The notes under the pieces were generated by a model that saw nothing but the letters and a program-made list of their open reading frames with translations, was not told where the DNA came from and ran no database searches. Shown here in pieces: positions 37,353 through 46,182 of a stretch of DNA of 64,000 nucleotides. The translations under genes were made by a program, and so were the position numbers. Position 1 is the first letter of the stretch; the number at the start of each line of letters is the position of its first letter. Origin of the DNA: Georgenia ruanii (GTDB lineage: Bacteria; Actinomycetota; Actinomycetes; Actinomycetales; Actinomycetaceae); the NCBI RefSeq assembly GCF_009193175.1, contig NZ_VUKE01000001.1:249089-313088 (forward strand), given 5' to 3'.

Positions 37353-38828
37353 CTACCACTCCAGGGCGGCCGAGCCGTACGGCGCCGGCGGGGCGGGGTA
37401 GTCCAGCGGCGCACCGTCGACGGCGAGGGGCGGGGGCACGTACTCGAGGTCGCCGAAGGCCGAGGCGCACCGGCGCAGCGGCGGGGGCGCCGCATCGGCC
37501 CCCGGCGTCGCCCCGGGCTCGGCTGGCGGTTCCTCCCCCGCCGGCGCGCCCAGGCCCAGCAGCTCCGCGGCGACGCGGGCGAGGGCGACCCGGGCGACAC
37601 CGCCGCCGCGGTCGGCCCGCCCGGCGAGCAGCCGCATGACGGCGGCGGCCACGAGGTAGCCGGTGGCGAAGTCGAGGGCCTGCACCGGCAGCGCGCCCGG
37701 CCGCCACGCCGGGCCCTCCTGCGCCGCCCGGTCCTGTCTCCCCGCCGGGCCCCCTACCCTCGTCCCGTAGACGTGGGCGATGCCGGTGGCGACCTGCACG
37801 ATGCTGTCGAAGCCCCGCTCCCGACCCCATGGACCGGTCGGCCCCCACGCGGACAGCTCCGCGACGACGAGGCCGGGCCGGCGGGCGAGGACCGCCTCGG
37901 CGTCCAGGCCGAGCCCGGCGAGCGCACCGGGTCGGTAGCCGGTGACGAGGACGTCCGCGGCGGCGAGCAGATCGTCCAGCCGGCGCCGGGCCGTCGGGTC
38001 GGTCAGGTCGGCCACGGCCGAGCGCTTGGCGAACCCGGTGTCGAGGTGCTGGTCGGGCAGCTCGGGGTTGTCCGGCGGGTCGATGCGCAGCACGTCGGCC
38101 CCCAGGGCGCCGAGGAGCCGGGTGGCGGTCGGGCCGGCGAGGACCCGGGTGAGGTCGAGGACGCGCAGCCCGGCGAGCGGCGGCCCGTCGGTGCTCGCCA
38201 GCGCCGGTCCCGGCGCCTCGGTGCGCGCGACGTCGACCAGCGGCTGATCGGGAACGAGGCGGCCGTGCTCGTGGGCGCGCCACTGCGCGGGGGTGCGCAG
38301 CGCCGCGGCGACGCCGCCGGCGGCGCGCACCCGGGTCTCCACGGTGTGGGCGGGCAGGGCCGCCACGGCGGCGGCCACCGCGGCGCGGGCGGCGCCGTCG
38401 TCGGCCTGGTCGGCCGGCACGCCCAGGGCGGCGAGCAGCGCCCGACGGTGGTGGGGGTAGTTGGCGTGCACGCGCACCCAGCCGTCGGCCGCGGGGTAGA
38501 ACGTCGACAGCGGTGCCCACGCCTCCGGGGCGCGGCCGGCGACCCGGAGGTGGCGGAAGTCGTCGAACGCGGCGGCGACGTGCCGGCTGTCGAGGGACAA
38601 CCGGTGGGGGACGCCGCGACGGTCCGCGAGCGCGGCGGTGGCCCGGGCGGCCTCGCGGACACTGCCCACCGCGAGGGCCTCGACGTCGAGCGGGCCGCCC
38701 CAGATGCGGCGCGGACCGGTGACCGTGACGACTGCGGCGGCGTCGTCGGACCGGAGGGCCGGGGCGCTCGACAGCTCCGGCCACTGCGCCGTCGGCTCCG
38801 GGCGGCCCGGCGTGTCGTAGGTGGTCAT
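37353..38828 (-). CDS. CaiB/BaiF-type (family III) CoA-transferase
   Basis: A 491-residue CoA-transferase-like protein. The usual family start (LRVLDLTRVLAGPTATRLLG) appears only at about residue 221 and is followed by GADVLRIDPPDNPELPDQHL, FAKRSAVADLTDP, DVLVTGYRPGALAGLGL and WGPTGPWGRERGFDSIVQ. The first 200 residues contain pieces normally found later in the family (LSTFYPAADGWVRVHANYPH, AQWRAHEHGRLV), so the chain seems permuted or fused with a half-domain. Substrate unknown; fatty-acid or bile-acid-like acyl-CoA exchange is possible. Confidence 0.85.
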   Translation of the reverse strand: MTTYDTPGRPEPTAQWPELSSAPALRSDDAAAVVTVTGPRRIWGGPLDVEALAVGSVREAARATAALADRRGVPHRLSLDSRHVAAAFDDFRHLRVAGRAPEAWAPLSTFYPAADGWVRVHANYPHHRRALLAALGVPADQADDGAARAAVAAAVAALPAHTVETRVRAAGGVAAALRTPAQWRAHEHGRLVPDQPLVDVARTEAPGPALASTDGPPLAGLRVLDLTRVLAGPTATRLLGALGADVLRIDPPDNPELPDQHLDTGFAKRSAVADLTDPTARRRLDDLLAAADVLVTGYRPGALAGLGLDAEAVLARRPGLVVAELSAWGPTGPWGRERGFDSIVQVATGIAHVYGTRVGGPAGRQDRAAQEGPAWRPGALPVQALDFATGYLVAAAVMRLLAGRADRGGGVARVALARVAAELLGLGAPAGEEPPAEPGATPGADAAPPPLRRCASAFGDLEYVPPPLAVDGAPLDYPAPPAPYGSAALEW

Positions 38829-38838
38829 GGCGCCTTGC

Positions 38839-39102
38839 TTACACCACGTCCCGCCGCCGGAACACCACCGCCGCGAGCGCGCCGAGGGCCGCCAACCAAA
38901 GGGCCGCGCCGGCGGCGGCGGCCGGCGCGATCCCGAGGCCGGGGGCGAGCACCTTCGAGCCGTACACCCGCAGGCGCCGGGGCTCGAAGGTCAGCCACGC
39001 GGAGCGCTCATTGAAGGGGCGGTATCGATGCGCTACGCCATGCCGGCGGAACTCGATACCCGCTGCATTCCACGGGGCAAGAATGGTCTGCACGTCGGCC
39101 AC
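38839..39102 (-). pseudogene. remnant of an ABC-2 transporter permease
   Basis: An 87-codon frame with a hydrophobic last helix (AAALWLAALGALAAVVFRRR then DVV), the typical end of ABC-2 permeases, preceded by RSAWLTFEPRRLRVYGSKVL, which resembles the first cytoplasmic segment of the same family. The ~200 middle residues with the other five helices are missing, so an internal deletion is likely. The N-terminal ~28 residues and the DNA right of about 39010 have lower GC and look unrelated. No intact partner ATPase is nearby. Alternatively it is an unrelated small membrane protein. Confidence 0.45.
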
Positions 39103-39194
39103 GGAAGCACGTGCGTGACAGCAGCGAACCCTTGGGCTCTAAAATCTGCTGGCACGGCGCACTGCGTGATTGGAAAGCCGATACGGAGGATTCC

Positions 39195-39608
39195 ATGCAG
39201 GTGACACACATTGGCGCGGCATTCGCGGTGACGAACCCGACCGCGGCGGGCGCCTGGCTCACTCAGAACCTTGGCTTCCGGGTGCTGGTGGACCTCGGCT
39301 GGTACGTGAGTACCCAGCACCCAGACCGCGAAGACTTGCGCGTTGACTTCGTCCAGCAGGACCACGAAACGTGGCCGCGGCCGGCCGAACCAGTCCGCGG
39401 GGCGATGCTCGCCTTCCTGGTCGCGGATGTCGACAGCCAGCACGCGCAGATGGTGGCCGGAGGCGTCACCGTCCTCAAGCCGCTCGTGACAGAGCCCTGG
39501 GGCCAGCGCCGGTTCCAGGTGGCCGGGCCCGAAGGACTTGTTGTGGAAGTCGTGCAGCCCGTCGACCCGGATCCTGAATGGATGGCGGCGCAGAGCCTGA
39601 CCATCTGA
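39195..39608 (+). CDS. VOC-family (glyoxalase/bleomycin-resistance fold) protein
   Basis: A 137-residue protein with one pair of betaalphabetabetabeta modules: VTHIGAAFAVTNPTAAGAWL, then DLRVDFVQQDHE, LAFLVADVDSQHAQMVAGG and GQRRFQVAGPEGLVVEVVQP. Potential metal ligands are H5 (THIGA) and E-containing VVEVVQ. Such proteins act as dioxygenases, isomerases or drug-binding proteins; no subfamily is recognisable. GGAGG five bases before the ATG. Lower GC than the flanking core genes, suggesting later acquisition. Confidence 0.85.
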   Translation: MQVTHIGAAFAVTNPTAAGAWLTQNLGFRVLVDLGWYVSTQHPDREDLRVDFVQQDHETWPRPAEPVRGAMLAFLVADVDSQHAQMVAGGVTVLKPLVTEPWGQRRFQVAGPEGLVVEVVQPVDPDPEWMAAQSLTI

Positions 39609-39713
39609 GCCATTCTCCGCAAGGAAGCAGGGAACCTACTCAGCCGTTGACCTGGCTGCGTTGACCTGGGACGTGGCGGCCGGCAGACGCCAGCCCCACG
39701 ACGTCGGATCCGC

Positions 39714-40508
39714 TCAGCGACGCCAGAGGTACGGCGTCGTCGTGGACACCTTCAGAAGGCCAGATCTTTCCAGGATGGGTCGCGAGTACTCCGTGGAGTC
39801 GCTGTTGATGAGGGTCTTGCCCATGCGGAGCGCCGAACGGGCCCGGGCCGCGGTCAGGGCGCGATAGATCCCGCGACCCCGCCACTCCCTGAGCGTCACG
39901 CCTCCCCAGATGCCCGCAAAGTCCGTCCCGGGGACCGGCTCGAGGCGCCCGGCGGAGACGATGTGCCCGGCTGCCTCGGCGACCCAGAGCTCCATGCCGT
40001 CATCACGGGCGAGCCGGACGAGCAAGGCGGTGGCCATCGCCTCTGCCTCGACGGCAGAGTCACCAAAAGCCTGCGCGCTCATCGCGCTCATAGCGCGAAC
40101 GTCACTCTCCTCGGCGGCCCGCCGCAGCCTGACGCCGTCCGGCAGAGGAACGTCGACCGCAAGTCGCTGCGCGGGGCCGATCATGATCGATTCCTGCTCC
40201 TCTGGGACGAACCCGTGCCGAAGGAGGCTCTGGTGCAGTCCCGGCGCGTCGTCGTGCGCCCGCGTCTTCCATTCCACCCGCCCGATTTCGGGGTCCGCTC
40301 GGTAGTGCGCGAGCGCTGCGCGCACCAGCCGATCGATCGCGCCGGCATCGGCTCCGCCGAGGTCTTGGTAGGTAACGAAGCCGCGGCCACCTGCGAACGT
40401 CACGAGCCGCACCGGACCAAGAGCGGTCACCTTGACCGCGCTCGGTGTCTCCGCTTCGGTCCGCAACTGTTCGTCGTACGACGCGAGTAGGCGACTGCGT
40501 TCATCCAC
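39714..40508 (-). CDS. GNAT-family N-acetyltransferase
   Basis: A 264-residue acetyl-CoA-dependent transferase. The C-terminal half (about 140-264) is a GNAT domain: VRLRRAAEESDVRAMSAMSA, VAEAAGHIVSAGRLEPVP, and the acetyl-CoA loop VTLREWRGRGIYRALTAARA. The N-terminal half (LVTFAGGRGFVTYQDLGG ... HYRADPEIGRVEWKTRAHDD) is found with this subfamily. The start is uncertain; I use GTG at 40508 because upstream codons are unlike protein. It reads divergently from a VOC gene. The acceptor is unknown. Confidence 0.82.
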   Translation of the reverse strand: MDERSRLLASYDEQLRTEAETPSAVKVTALGPVRLVTFAGGRGFVTYQDLGGADAGAIDRLVRAALAHYRADPEIGRVEWKTRAHDDAPGLHQSLLRHGFVPEEQESIMIGPAQRLAVDVPLPDGVRLRRAAEESDVRAMSAMSAQAFGDSAVEAEAMATALLVRLARDDGMELWVAEAAGHIVSAGRLEPVPGTDFAGIWGGVTLREWRGRGIYRALTAARARSALRMGKTLINSDSTEYSRPILERSGLLKVSTTTPYLWRR

Positions 40509-40804
40509 ACGCGCATAGTGGCTGAGTTCGTGTCCGGGCTGCCAGCCGATTTCGGTGGACCACGGCAGGGCGCGACAACTGAAAAATGACCGCCCTCCCG
40601 CCTCGCAGGCGCGCCAATGAGAAACACCCATGGGGTTTCCGGGAGGAGCGGGTGCCGAGATGTGCACCGTAGCCCACATTCGCAACAATTCCATGGAGCT
40701 GGCGGTGATATCACGTCGGCCCAGTGGATGGGGCGCCGGGTGGGCGTCCGTCGGCGGCGCGTGGGTAGTTGCCGGCCGCGGCCCGTCGGACCAGGCTGAC
40801 CCGC

Positions 40805-41215
40805 GTGACCTCCTTCGTCTCGCACACCACCATCGACTGTGCCAACGCCTACGACCTGAGCGAGTGGTGGAAAGGGCTCCTGGGCTACGTCGACCTCGCG
40901 GACGACCCGAACAACCCGGGCGACGAGGAGTGCATGATCGTCGACCCGGACGGCGGGCACCGGCTCTTGTTCATCGAGGTTCCGGAGGACAAGGTCGTCA
41001 AGAATCGCATCCACCTCGACCTCCGGCCCCGGGCCGGCACCCGGGACGAGGAGGTCGACCGGGTTCGCCGGCTGGGTGCGCGAGAGCTGGCGGACCGTCG
41101 TGGGCAGTACGGTCCCGGAACGGGATGGGTCGTCTTCGCGGACCCGGAGGGCAACGAGTTCTGCGTCCTGATGTCCCCGGAGGAGCGGGCCGCCGCCCTG
41201 GCGGGCTCGGAGTAG
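40805..41215 (+). CDS. VOC/glyoxalase-like protein
   Basis: A 136-residue VOC-fold protein: FVSHTTIDCANAYDLSEWWK, GYVDLADDPNNPGDEECMIV, RLLFIEVPEDKVVKNRIHLD and GTGWVVFADPEGNEFCVLMS. The ligands H7, H70 (NRIHLDL) and E-containing GNEFCVL are in place for a metal. The NRIHLDLRP and ADPEGNEFC motifs are typical of actinobacterial glyoxalase-like domain proteins of unknown substrate. GTG start preceded by a weak site. Not closely alike in sequence to the VOC protein 1.6 kb to the left. Confidence 0.87.
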   Translation: MTSFVSHTTIDCANAYDLSEWWKGLLGYVDLADDPNNPGDEECMIVDPDGGHRLLFIEVPEDKVVKNRIHLDLRPRAGTRDEEVDRVRRLGARELADRRGQYGPGTGWVVFADPEGNEFCVLMSPEERAAALAGSE

Positions 41216-41300
41216 CGCGACGCAGCACGGCGAAGTCCCGCCATCGTGAGGGCCGGGACGCTCGTGACCTCGGCGACGAGACACCGACGCCCCGGGCGAC

Positions 41301-42326
41301 CTACCCCAGGTGCCGCGCGAGCACGGCGACGAGCGCGTCGACGTCCTGCTCGGTGGTGTCGAAGGAGGCGACGGCGCGCACCACCGCGGCGCGGGCGTCC
41401 CAGGCCAGCACCGGCGCCTCGGCCACGACGGCGGGAAGCTCCGCCGGCGGGACGGGGATGAAGACGGCGTTGGCCTCGACCGGGTACACCGGTGCGACGC
41501 CCAGCTCCCGCAGCCGCGCGGCGAGCAGGTCCGCGGCGGCGTTGGCGTGGGCGGCGTTGCGCCGCCACAGGTCGTCGGTGAGCAGGGCGAGCAGCTGGGC
41601 CGAGACGAAGCGCATCTTCGAGGCCAGCTGGGTGGCGGCCTTGCGCAGCCGGTTGACCGGCTCGGCCAGGTCGGGCGCGAGGACGATGACGGCGTCGCCG
41701 AGCAGCGCCCCGTTCTTCGTCGCGCCGAAGGAGACGACGTCGACGCCGGCGTCGGTGGTCAGGGCCCGCAGGCTCGTCCCGAGGCGGGCGGCGGCGTTGG
41801 CGAGGCGGGCGCCGTCGACGTGGACCCGGGCCTGGCGCGCCCGCGCGAAGGCGGTGAGCTCGCCGAGCTCGGCGACCGTGTAGGTGGTGCCCAGCTCGGT
41901 GCTCTGGGCGACGGTGAGCGCGGCGGGCCGGGCGTGGTGGACGGTGCCGTCGTCGGCGTCGAAGGCCGGGGCGAGCAACGCGGGGGTGGCCTTGCCGGCC
42001 ACGGCGGGGACGGTGACCAGGCGCATGCCGCCGACCAGCTGCGGCGCGGTGGACTCATCGGTGACCATGTGCGACTCGGCCGTCGCGACGGCCGCCTCCC
42101 ATGGCCGCAGCAGCGCCTTGAGCGCGAGGACGTTGGCGCCGGTGCCGTTGAAGACGGGGAAGACCTGCGCGTGCGGGCCGAACAGGTCCCGGACCCGCTC
42201 CTCCAGCGCCGCGGTGATCGGGTCGGCGCCGTAGGAGGGCGCGTGGCCCTCGTTCGCGGCGGCCAGGGCGGCGAGCACGGCGGGGTGCGCGCCGGAGGAG
42301 TTGTCGGAGAGGAATCCACGCGTCAT
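41301..42326 (-). CDS. threonine aldolase-family PLP enzyme
   Basis: A 341-residue pyridoxal-phosphate enzyme of fold type I, threonine aldolase/beta-eliminating lyase group, cleaving L-threonine or L-allo-threonine to glycine and acetaldehyde. It begins FLSDNSSGAHPAVLAALAAA; PLP-binding parts are FNGTGANVLALKALL, the Asp in HVDGARLANAAA (D171) and the Schiff-base lysine K204 in SFGATKNGALLGDAV. The final ~25 residues (VASFDTTEQDVDALVAVLAR) complete the small domain. Real start ATG at 42326. Confidence 0.92.
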   Translation of the reverse strand: MTRGFLSDNSSGAHPAVLAALAAANEGHAPSYGADPITAALEERVRDLFGPHAQVFPVFNGTGANVLALKALLRPWEAAVATAESHMVTDESTAPQLVGGMRLVTVPAVAGKATPALLAPAFDADDGTVHHARPAALTVAQSTELGTTYTVAELGELTAFARARQARVHVDGARLANAAARLGTSLRALTTDAGVDVVSFGATKNGALLGDAVIVLAPDLAEPVNRLRKAATQLASKMRFVSAQLLALLTDDLWRRNAAHANAAADLLAARLRELGVAPVYPVEANAVFIPVPPAELPAVVAEAPVLAWDARAAVVRAVASFDTTEQDVDALVAVLARHLG

Positions 42327-42390
42327 GGACGTATTCTCTCCGTCGGCGCGGCGGCCTCGAACCGGGGGCGGCGACGGATGTCCGGCCGGC

Positions 42391-42475
42391 GGCTCCGAGC
42401 CCCGGGCACGGCGGCTCCGGGCCCCGGGCACGGCGGCTCCGGGCCCCGGGCACGGCGGCTCCGAGCCCTGGGCCA
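42391..42475. repeat. 22-bp GC-rich tandem repeat, almost four copies
   Basis: The unit ggctccgggccccgggcacg-gc lies at 42391-42412 (one change), 42413-42434, 42435-42456 and partly at 42457-42475, in the 253-base gap before the GH92 gene. There are no spacers. Each unit holds the palindrome gccccggg-c. Confidence 0.85.
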
Positions 42476-42579
42476 GCGACAGCACCGTCCGGTGTTGGCA
42501 TTTCCGTCACGACACGGACAGGTTCCGGCCATAGTGTGCCGCCAAGTGACATGCGGGACACCGCGAAAAGGGGGCGCTC

Positions 42580-44811
42580 ATGACTGGTGCGGTCGACCCG
42601 TTCATCGGGACCGAGCCGACCGACCTGCCCACGCCCGTCGGGCTGGCCGCGACGTGGTGGTCGCCCAAGCCGCAGATCGGCAACACCCATCCCGGGGCGA
42701 CCTTCCCCCTCGGCATGGTCTCCGCCTGCGCCTACTCCGGCGCCTACCCCACCGGCTACGGCCGCTACGAGCTGAGCACCGAGGGGGTGCCCGCGCCGAT
42801 CCACGACCGCCAGCTCGCCTCCGGCCTCACCCACTTCCAGCAGTCCGGCACCGGGGCGATCCGCAAGTACTACAACTACTTCCGCGTCTCGCCGATGCTC
42901 GAGCCGCTCGACGCCCTCGGCACCTCCTGGGCGCTGCACGAGGAGGAGGCCGCGCCGGGCTGGTACGCCGCCACGCTGGACACGGGCATCCGGTGCGAGG
43001 TGACGGTCGGCCCCAAGAGCGCCGTCCACCGCTACACCTTCCCCCGCCACCGCGACGCCCGGCTCGTCGTCGACTTCTCCCACGGCGGCCTGCAGATCCC
43101 CTTCGGCAGCACCGTCCCGCTGCGCGCGTACCTGCAGTCCGTCGGGCCGGGGGCGGCCCAGGGCGAGACCGTCGTCGAGGGCGCGCCGCTCGCCGTCCAC
43201 GTCGAGTGCGACGCCGACCAGTGGCGCCAGCTGCTGTGGTACGACCGGCGCCTCATGCCCGGCGGCACCCGGCTGGACTTCGACTCCATCCGGCCCACCA
43301 CCCTGCGCCCGTTCGGCCTCATGTGGGCCGGCCCCACCCGGGCCGGGCAGAGCGTGGAGCTGCGCTTCGGTTTCTCCCTGCGCGGGGCCGAGCAGGCCCG
43401 CGACAACCTCTACCGTGACTGCGGGCCCGGGCCCACCAGCTTCGCCGACCGCCGGGAGGCGACGACGCGGGCGTGGCGCGAGCACCTCGACCTCGTGCGG
43501 GTGGACGCCCCCAACCCCGAGCGCAAGACCGTGTTCTCCACCGCCCTGTACCACTCCCTCGTCAAGCCGTGCCTGGCCCCGGCGGAGAGCCCCTTCTGGC
43601 CCGGGCCGGGCCCGTTCGCCTTCGACGTCAGCACCATGTGGGACATCTACCGCACCCAGCTGCCGCTGCTGACCGCGCTGGTGCCCGAGCGCGCCGTCGA
43701 GCTGGCCCGCGCGCTGCTGACCGTCTGCGAGGAGGAGGGCAACCTGCCCATCGGCTACCGGATGGCCAAGGGCGCCGACCGGTTCAGCCGGCAGGGCAGC
43801 GCCCTCGCGCACACCCTGCTCGCGGACCTCTGCGAGCTCGGGCTGCCCGGCATCGACTGGGACTGGGCGCTGGCGCTGATGCACATCGACCTGCGCCGCG
43901 ACTACGGCGAGGACTTCCTCCTGCGCGGCCTGGCCCACCCGATCAGCCACACCCTCGACCTGGCCATGGGGTACTGGTGCACCGCGAAGGTGGCGCGCCA
44001 CGTGGGCGACCGCACCCTGGCGGAGGAGCTCGAGCGGCTCGCCGGCCACTGGGTCAACGCCTTCGACCCCGGCACGGGACTGCTGCACGACTCGACCTTC
44101 TACGAGGGCGGGCGGTGGAACTACTCCTTCCGGCTCGTGCACGACATGGCCGCCCGGATCGGCCTGGCCGGCGGCGACGCGGCGTTCGTCGCCCTCCTCG
44201 ACCGGTTCTTCGGGTTCGGGGCGGCGCCGGTGCCCCTGCCCGGCGTGCACCCCGGCGCCGAGGAGCTGGCCCGCGGCTACGCGCTCGACCGGTTCGAGGG
44301 GCTCAACAACGAGCCGGACATGGAGGCCCCGTGGGCCTACCAGTACGCCGGTCGCCCGGACCGGACGGCGGAGGTGGTCCACGCCGTCGTCCACCAACGC
44401 TTCGGCACCGGCCGCGGCGGCCTGCCCGGCAACGACGACTCCGGCGGGCTGAGCTCGTGGTACGTGTGGGCCTCGCTGGGGCTGTTCCCCGTGGCCGGCC
44501 AGAACCTCGTGCTGGTCAACGCGCCGGCGCACGAGCACGCCGAGATCACCATCGGCCCGGAGGTGCTCAGCATCGACACGACCGGGTTCGTCCCGCCCGA
44601 GCCGGACGGGCCGGCGCAGTACGTGCGCGACGTGCGCCTGAACGGCGCCCCGCTCGAGCGGGGCTGGCTCACCGGGGCCGAGCTGCGCCGCGGCGGCCGG
44701 CTCGAGATCGCGCTGGGGCCGACCCCGACCGGCTGGGGATCGACGCCGCGCCCGCCGTCGCACCCCGGCAGAATCACCCCGACCACCCCCGCATCGGAGG
44801 TACCCGCATGA
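42580..44811 (+). CDS. GH92-family glycosidase (alpha-mannosidase type), no signal peptide
   Basis: A 743-residue exo-acting, calcium-dependent glycoside hydrolase of family 92, most members of which are alpha-mannosidases. N-terminal beta-sandwich begins VDPFIGTEPTDLPTPVG with IGNTHPGATFPLGMV; the (alpha/alpha)6 domain holds FSTALYHSLVKPC, MWDIYRTQLPLL (about 353) and the catalytic block GLNNEPDMEAPWAYQY (about 574) and GNDDSGGLSSWYVWASLGLF (about 616). There is no signal peptide, so it would act in the cytoplasm, which is unusual for GH92. Its stop overlaps the glycosyltransferase start by 4 nt. Confidence 0.92.
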   Translation: MTGAVDPFIGTEPTDLPTPVGLAATWWSPKPQIGNTHPGATFPLGMVSACAYSGAYPTGYGRYELSTEGVPAPIHDRQLASGLTHFQQSGTGAIRKYYNYFRVSPMLEPLDALGTSWALHEEEAAPGWYAATLDTGIRCEVTVGPKSAVHRYTFPRHRDARLVVDFSHGGLQIPFGSTVPLRAYLQSVGPGAAQGETVVEGAPLAVHVECDADQWRQLLWYDRRLMPGGTRLDFDSIRPTTLRPFGLMWAGPTRAGQSVELRFGFSLRGAEQARDNLYRDCGPGPTSFADRREATTRAWREHLDLVRVDAPNPERKTVFSTALYHSLVKPCLAPAESPFWPGPGPFAFDVSTMWDIYRTQLPLLTALVPERAVELARALLTVCEEEGNLPIGYRMAKGADRFSRQGSALAHTLLADLCELGLPGIDWDWALALMHIDLRRDYGEDFLLRGLAHPISHTLDLAMGYWCTAKVARHVGDRTLAEELERLAGHWVNAFDPGTGLLHDSTFYEGGRWNYSFRLVHDMAARIGLAGGDAAFVALLDRFFGFGAAPVPLPGVHPGAEELARGYALDRFEGLNNEPDMEAPWAYQYAGRPDRTAEVVHAVVHQRFGTGRGGLPGNDDSGGLSSWYVWASLGLFPVAGQNLVLVNAPAHEHAEITIGPEVLSIDTTGFVPPEPDGPAQYVRDVRLNGAPLERGWLTGAELRRGGRLEIALGPTPTGWGSTPRPPSHPGRITPTTPASEVPA

Positions 44812-46094
44812 CCCAGCCCGACCGCCGCCTGGTCATCGTCGTGCGCGCCGACCCCGTCATCTGCGGCCACTCCGGCGAGGCCCGCAACCTCGCCGAGGCC
44901 GCCCTGGACCGCGGGTTCGACGAGGTGCGCATCGTCACCTGGCCGATCGACCGGCTCGAGGCGGCCGGGCTGCCGCTCAAGCCGCTGGATCGGGTGCTGC
45001 CCTACCGGGAGGGGATCGTCGTCGAGCGGCCCGCGCCGGTCGGGGACTACAAGGTGCCGGACGGGCGCTACCTCGCCGGCCTCACCGGCCGGCTCGTCGA
45101 GCTCTTCACCGACGGCGTGCCCACGGTGTGCCTCTCGCTGTACCTCAGCCCGCACACGGTCGCCGTCGCCGACGCCGTGCGCGTCGCCCGCGACACCGGG
45201 CTGCCGGTCGACGTCACGACGATCGCCGAGGCGGTCGGCTCGGACGTGACCAACGTGGTCCGCGCGTGCGTGGAGGAGGACCGCTTCGGTGCCGCGGCGC
45301 ACGTGCTCTCGAGCTACCTGAGCCAGGACGTGTGCCTGGCCGTCTCGGAGTACACCCGCGACCTCATCGTGGCCGAGGCCGCCCACATCGACGCCCGGCA
45401 CGGCACCGACTTCGCCCGGCGCTGCCGCGAGCGCATCGGCATCTCCTACCCCGCCATCGACACCGGCGCCTACCTCGACCTCGACCCGGGCGCGGTCGAG
45501 GCGCACCTGGCCCGCCGCGGCCTGGAGGCGGGCGGCTACGTGCTGTTCCTCTCCCGGCTGGCGCGCGCCAAGGGGGTCGACGACCTCATCGCCGGTTTCG
45601 CGCGCAGCCGCGCCCGCGACCACGTGCGGCTGGTCGTCGCCGGCCGCGGGCCCGAGGCGGCCGAGCTGCGCGCGGCGGCGGCGGCCTCCGGGGCGGCCGA
45701 GCGCATCACCTTCCTCGACGACGTCTCGGACGAGGAGAAGCCCTACCTCATGGCCGGCAGCGCCGCCTACGTGCTGCCGAGCAAGCCGCGGCCGGAGTTC
45801 GTCGAGACGTTCGGCATCGCGCTGGTGGAGAAGATGCTCGCCGGCGGCGGCCCGGTCATCACCACGGACACCGGCGGGATCGGCGAGGCCGTCGCGGACT
45901 GCGCGCTCATCGTGCCGGTGGAGGACCCCGGCGCCCTCGCCGCGGCCCTGGACCGCGCCGTGCTCGACCTCTCCCCCGCCGAGCGCGTGGCCTGGGAGCG
46001 GCGGGCCCGGGCCCACGCGCTGCAGTTCGACCGGGCCGAGGTCTTCGACCGGATGTTCGCCCGGCTGCCCCAGGAGGTGGCCGAGGTCGGCTGA
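44808..46094 (+). CDS. GT4-family glycosyltransferase
   Basis: A 428-residue glycosyltransferase of the GT-B fold. C-terminal domain: YVLFLSRLARAKGVDDLIAG, LVVAGRGPEAAELR, ITFLDDVSDEEKPYLMAGS and the EX7E motif in EFVETFGIALVEKMLAGG, as in GT4 enzymes that use NDP-sugars. The N-terminal domain (VVRADPVICGHSGEARNLAE) is typical of a subgroup found beside sugar metabolism genes. GGAGG seven bases before the ATG. Coupled to the GH92 gene, suggesting synthesis and trimming of the same glycoside; donor and acceptor unknown. Confidence 0.9.
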   Translation: MTQPDRRLVIVVRADPVICGHSGEARNLAEAALDRGFDEVRIVTWPIDRLEAAGLPLKPLDRVLPYREGIVVERPAPVGDYKVPDGRYLAGLTGRLVELFTDGVPTVCLSLYLSPHTVAVADAVRVARDTGLPVDVTTIAEAVGSDVTNVVRACVEEDRFGAAAHVLSSYLSQDVCLAVSEYTRDLIVAEAAHIDARHGTDFARRCRERIGISYPAIDTGAYLDLDPGAVEAHLARRGLEAGGYVLFLSRLARAKGVDDLIAGFARSRARDHVRLVVAGRGPEAAELRAAAAASGAAERITFLDDVSDEEKPYLMAGSAAYVLPSKPRPEFVETFGIALVEKMLAGGGPVITTDTGGIGEAVADCALIVPVEDPGALAAALDRAVLDLSPAERVAWERRARAHALQFDRAEVFDRMFARLPQEVAEVG

Positions 46095-46182
46095 CCGTGG
46101 CGTGTCCTCACGGGCTGAGAGCAGCATCTCCGCACCGAGTGACGCGCAGGTGTGGCGGGCGACGGGAACGTCCCGATACCCT

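Noticed and set aside
42391-42475. CRISPR array
   Set aside because: The units are contiguous without unique spacers, and there are no cas genes in the window.
42055-44763. 902-codon minus-strand frame opposite the GH92 gene
   Set aside because: The plus strand encodes an intact GH92 enzyme with catalytic motifs; the shadow has none.
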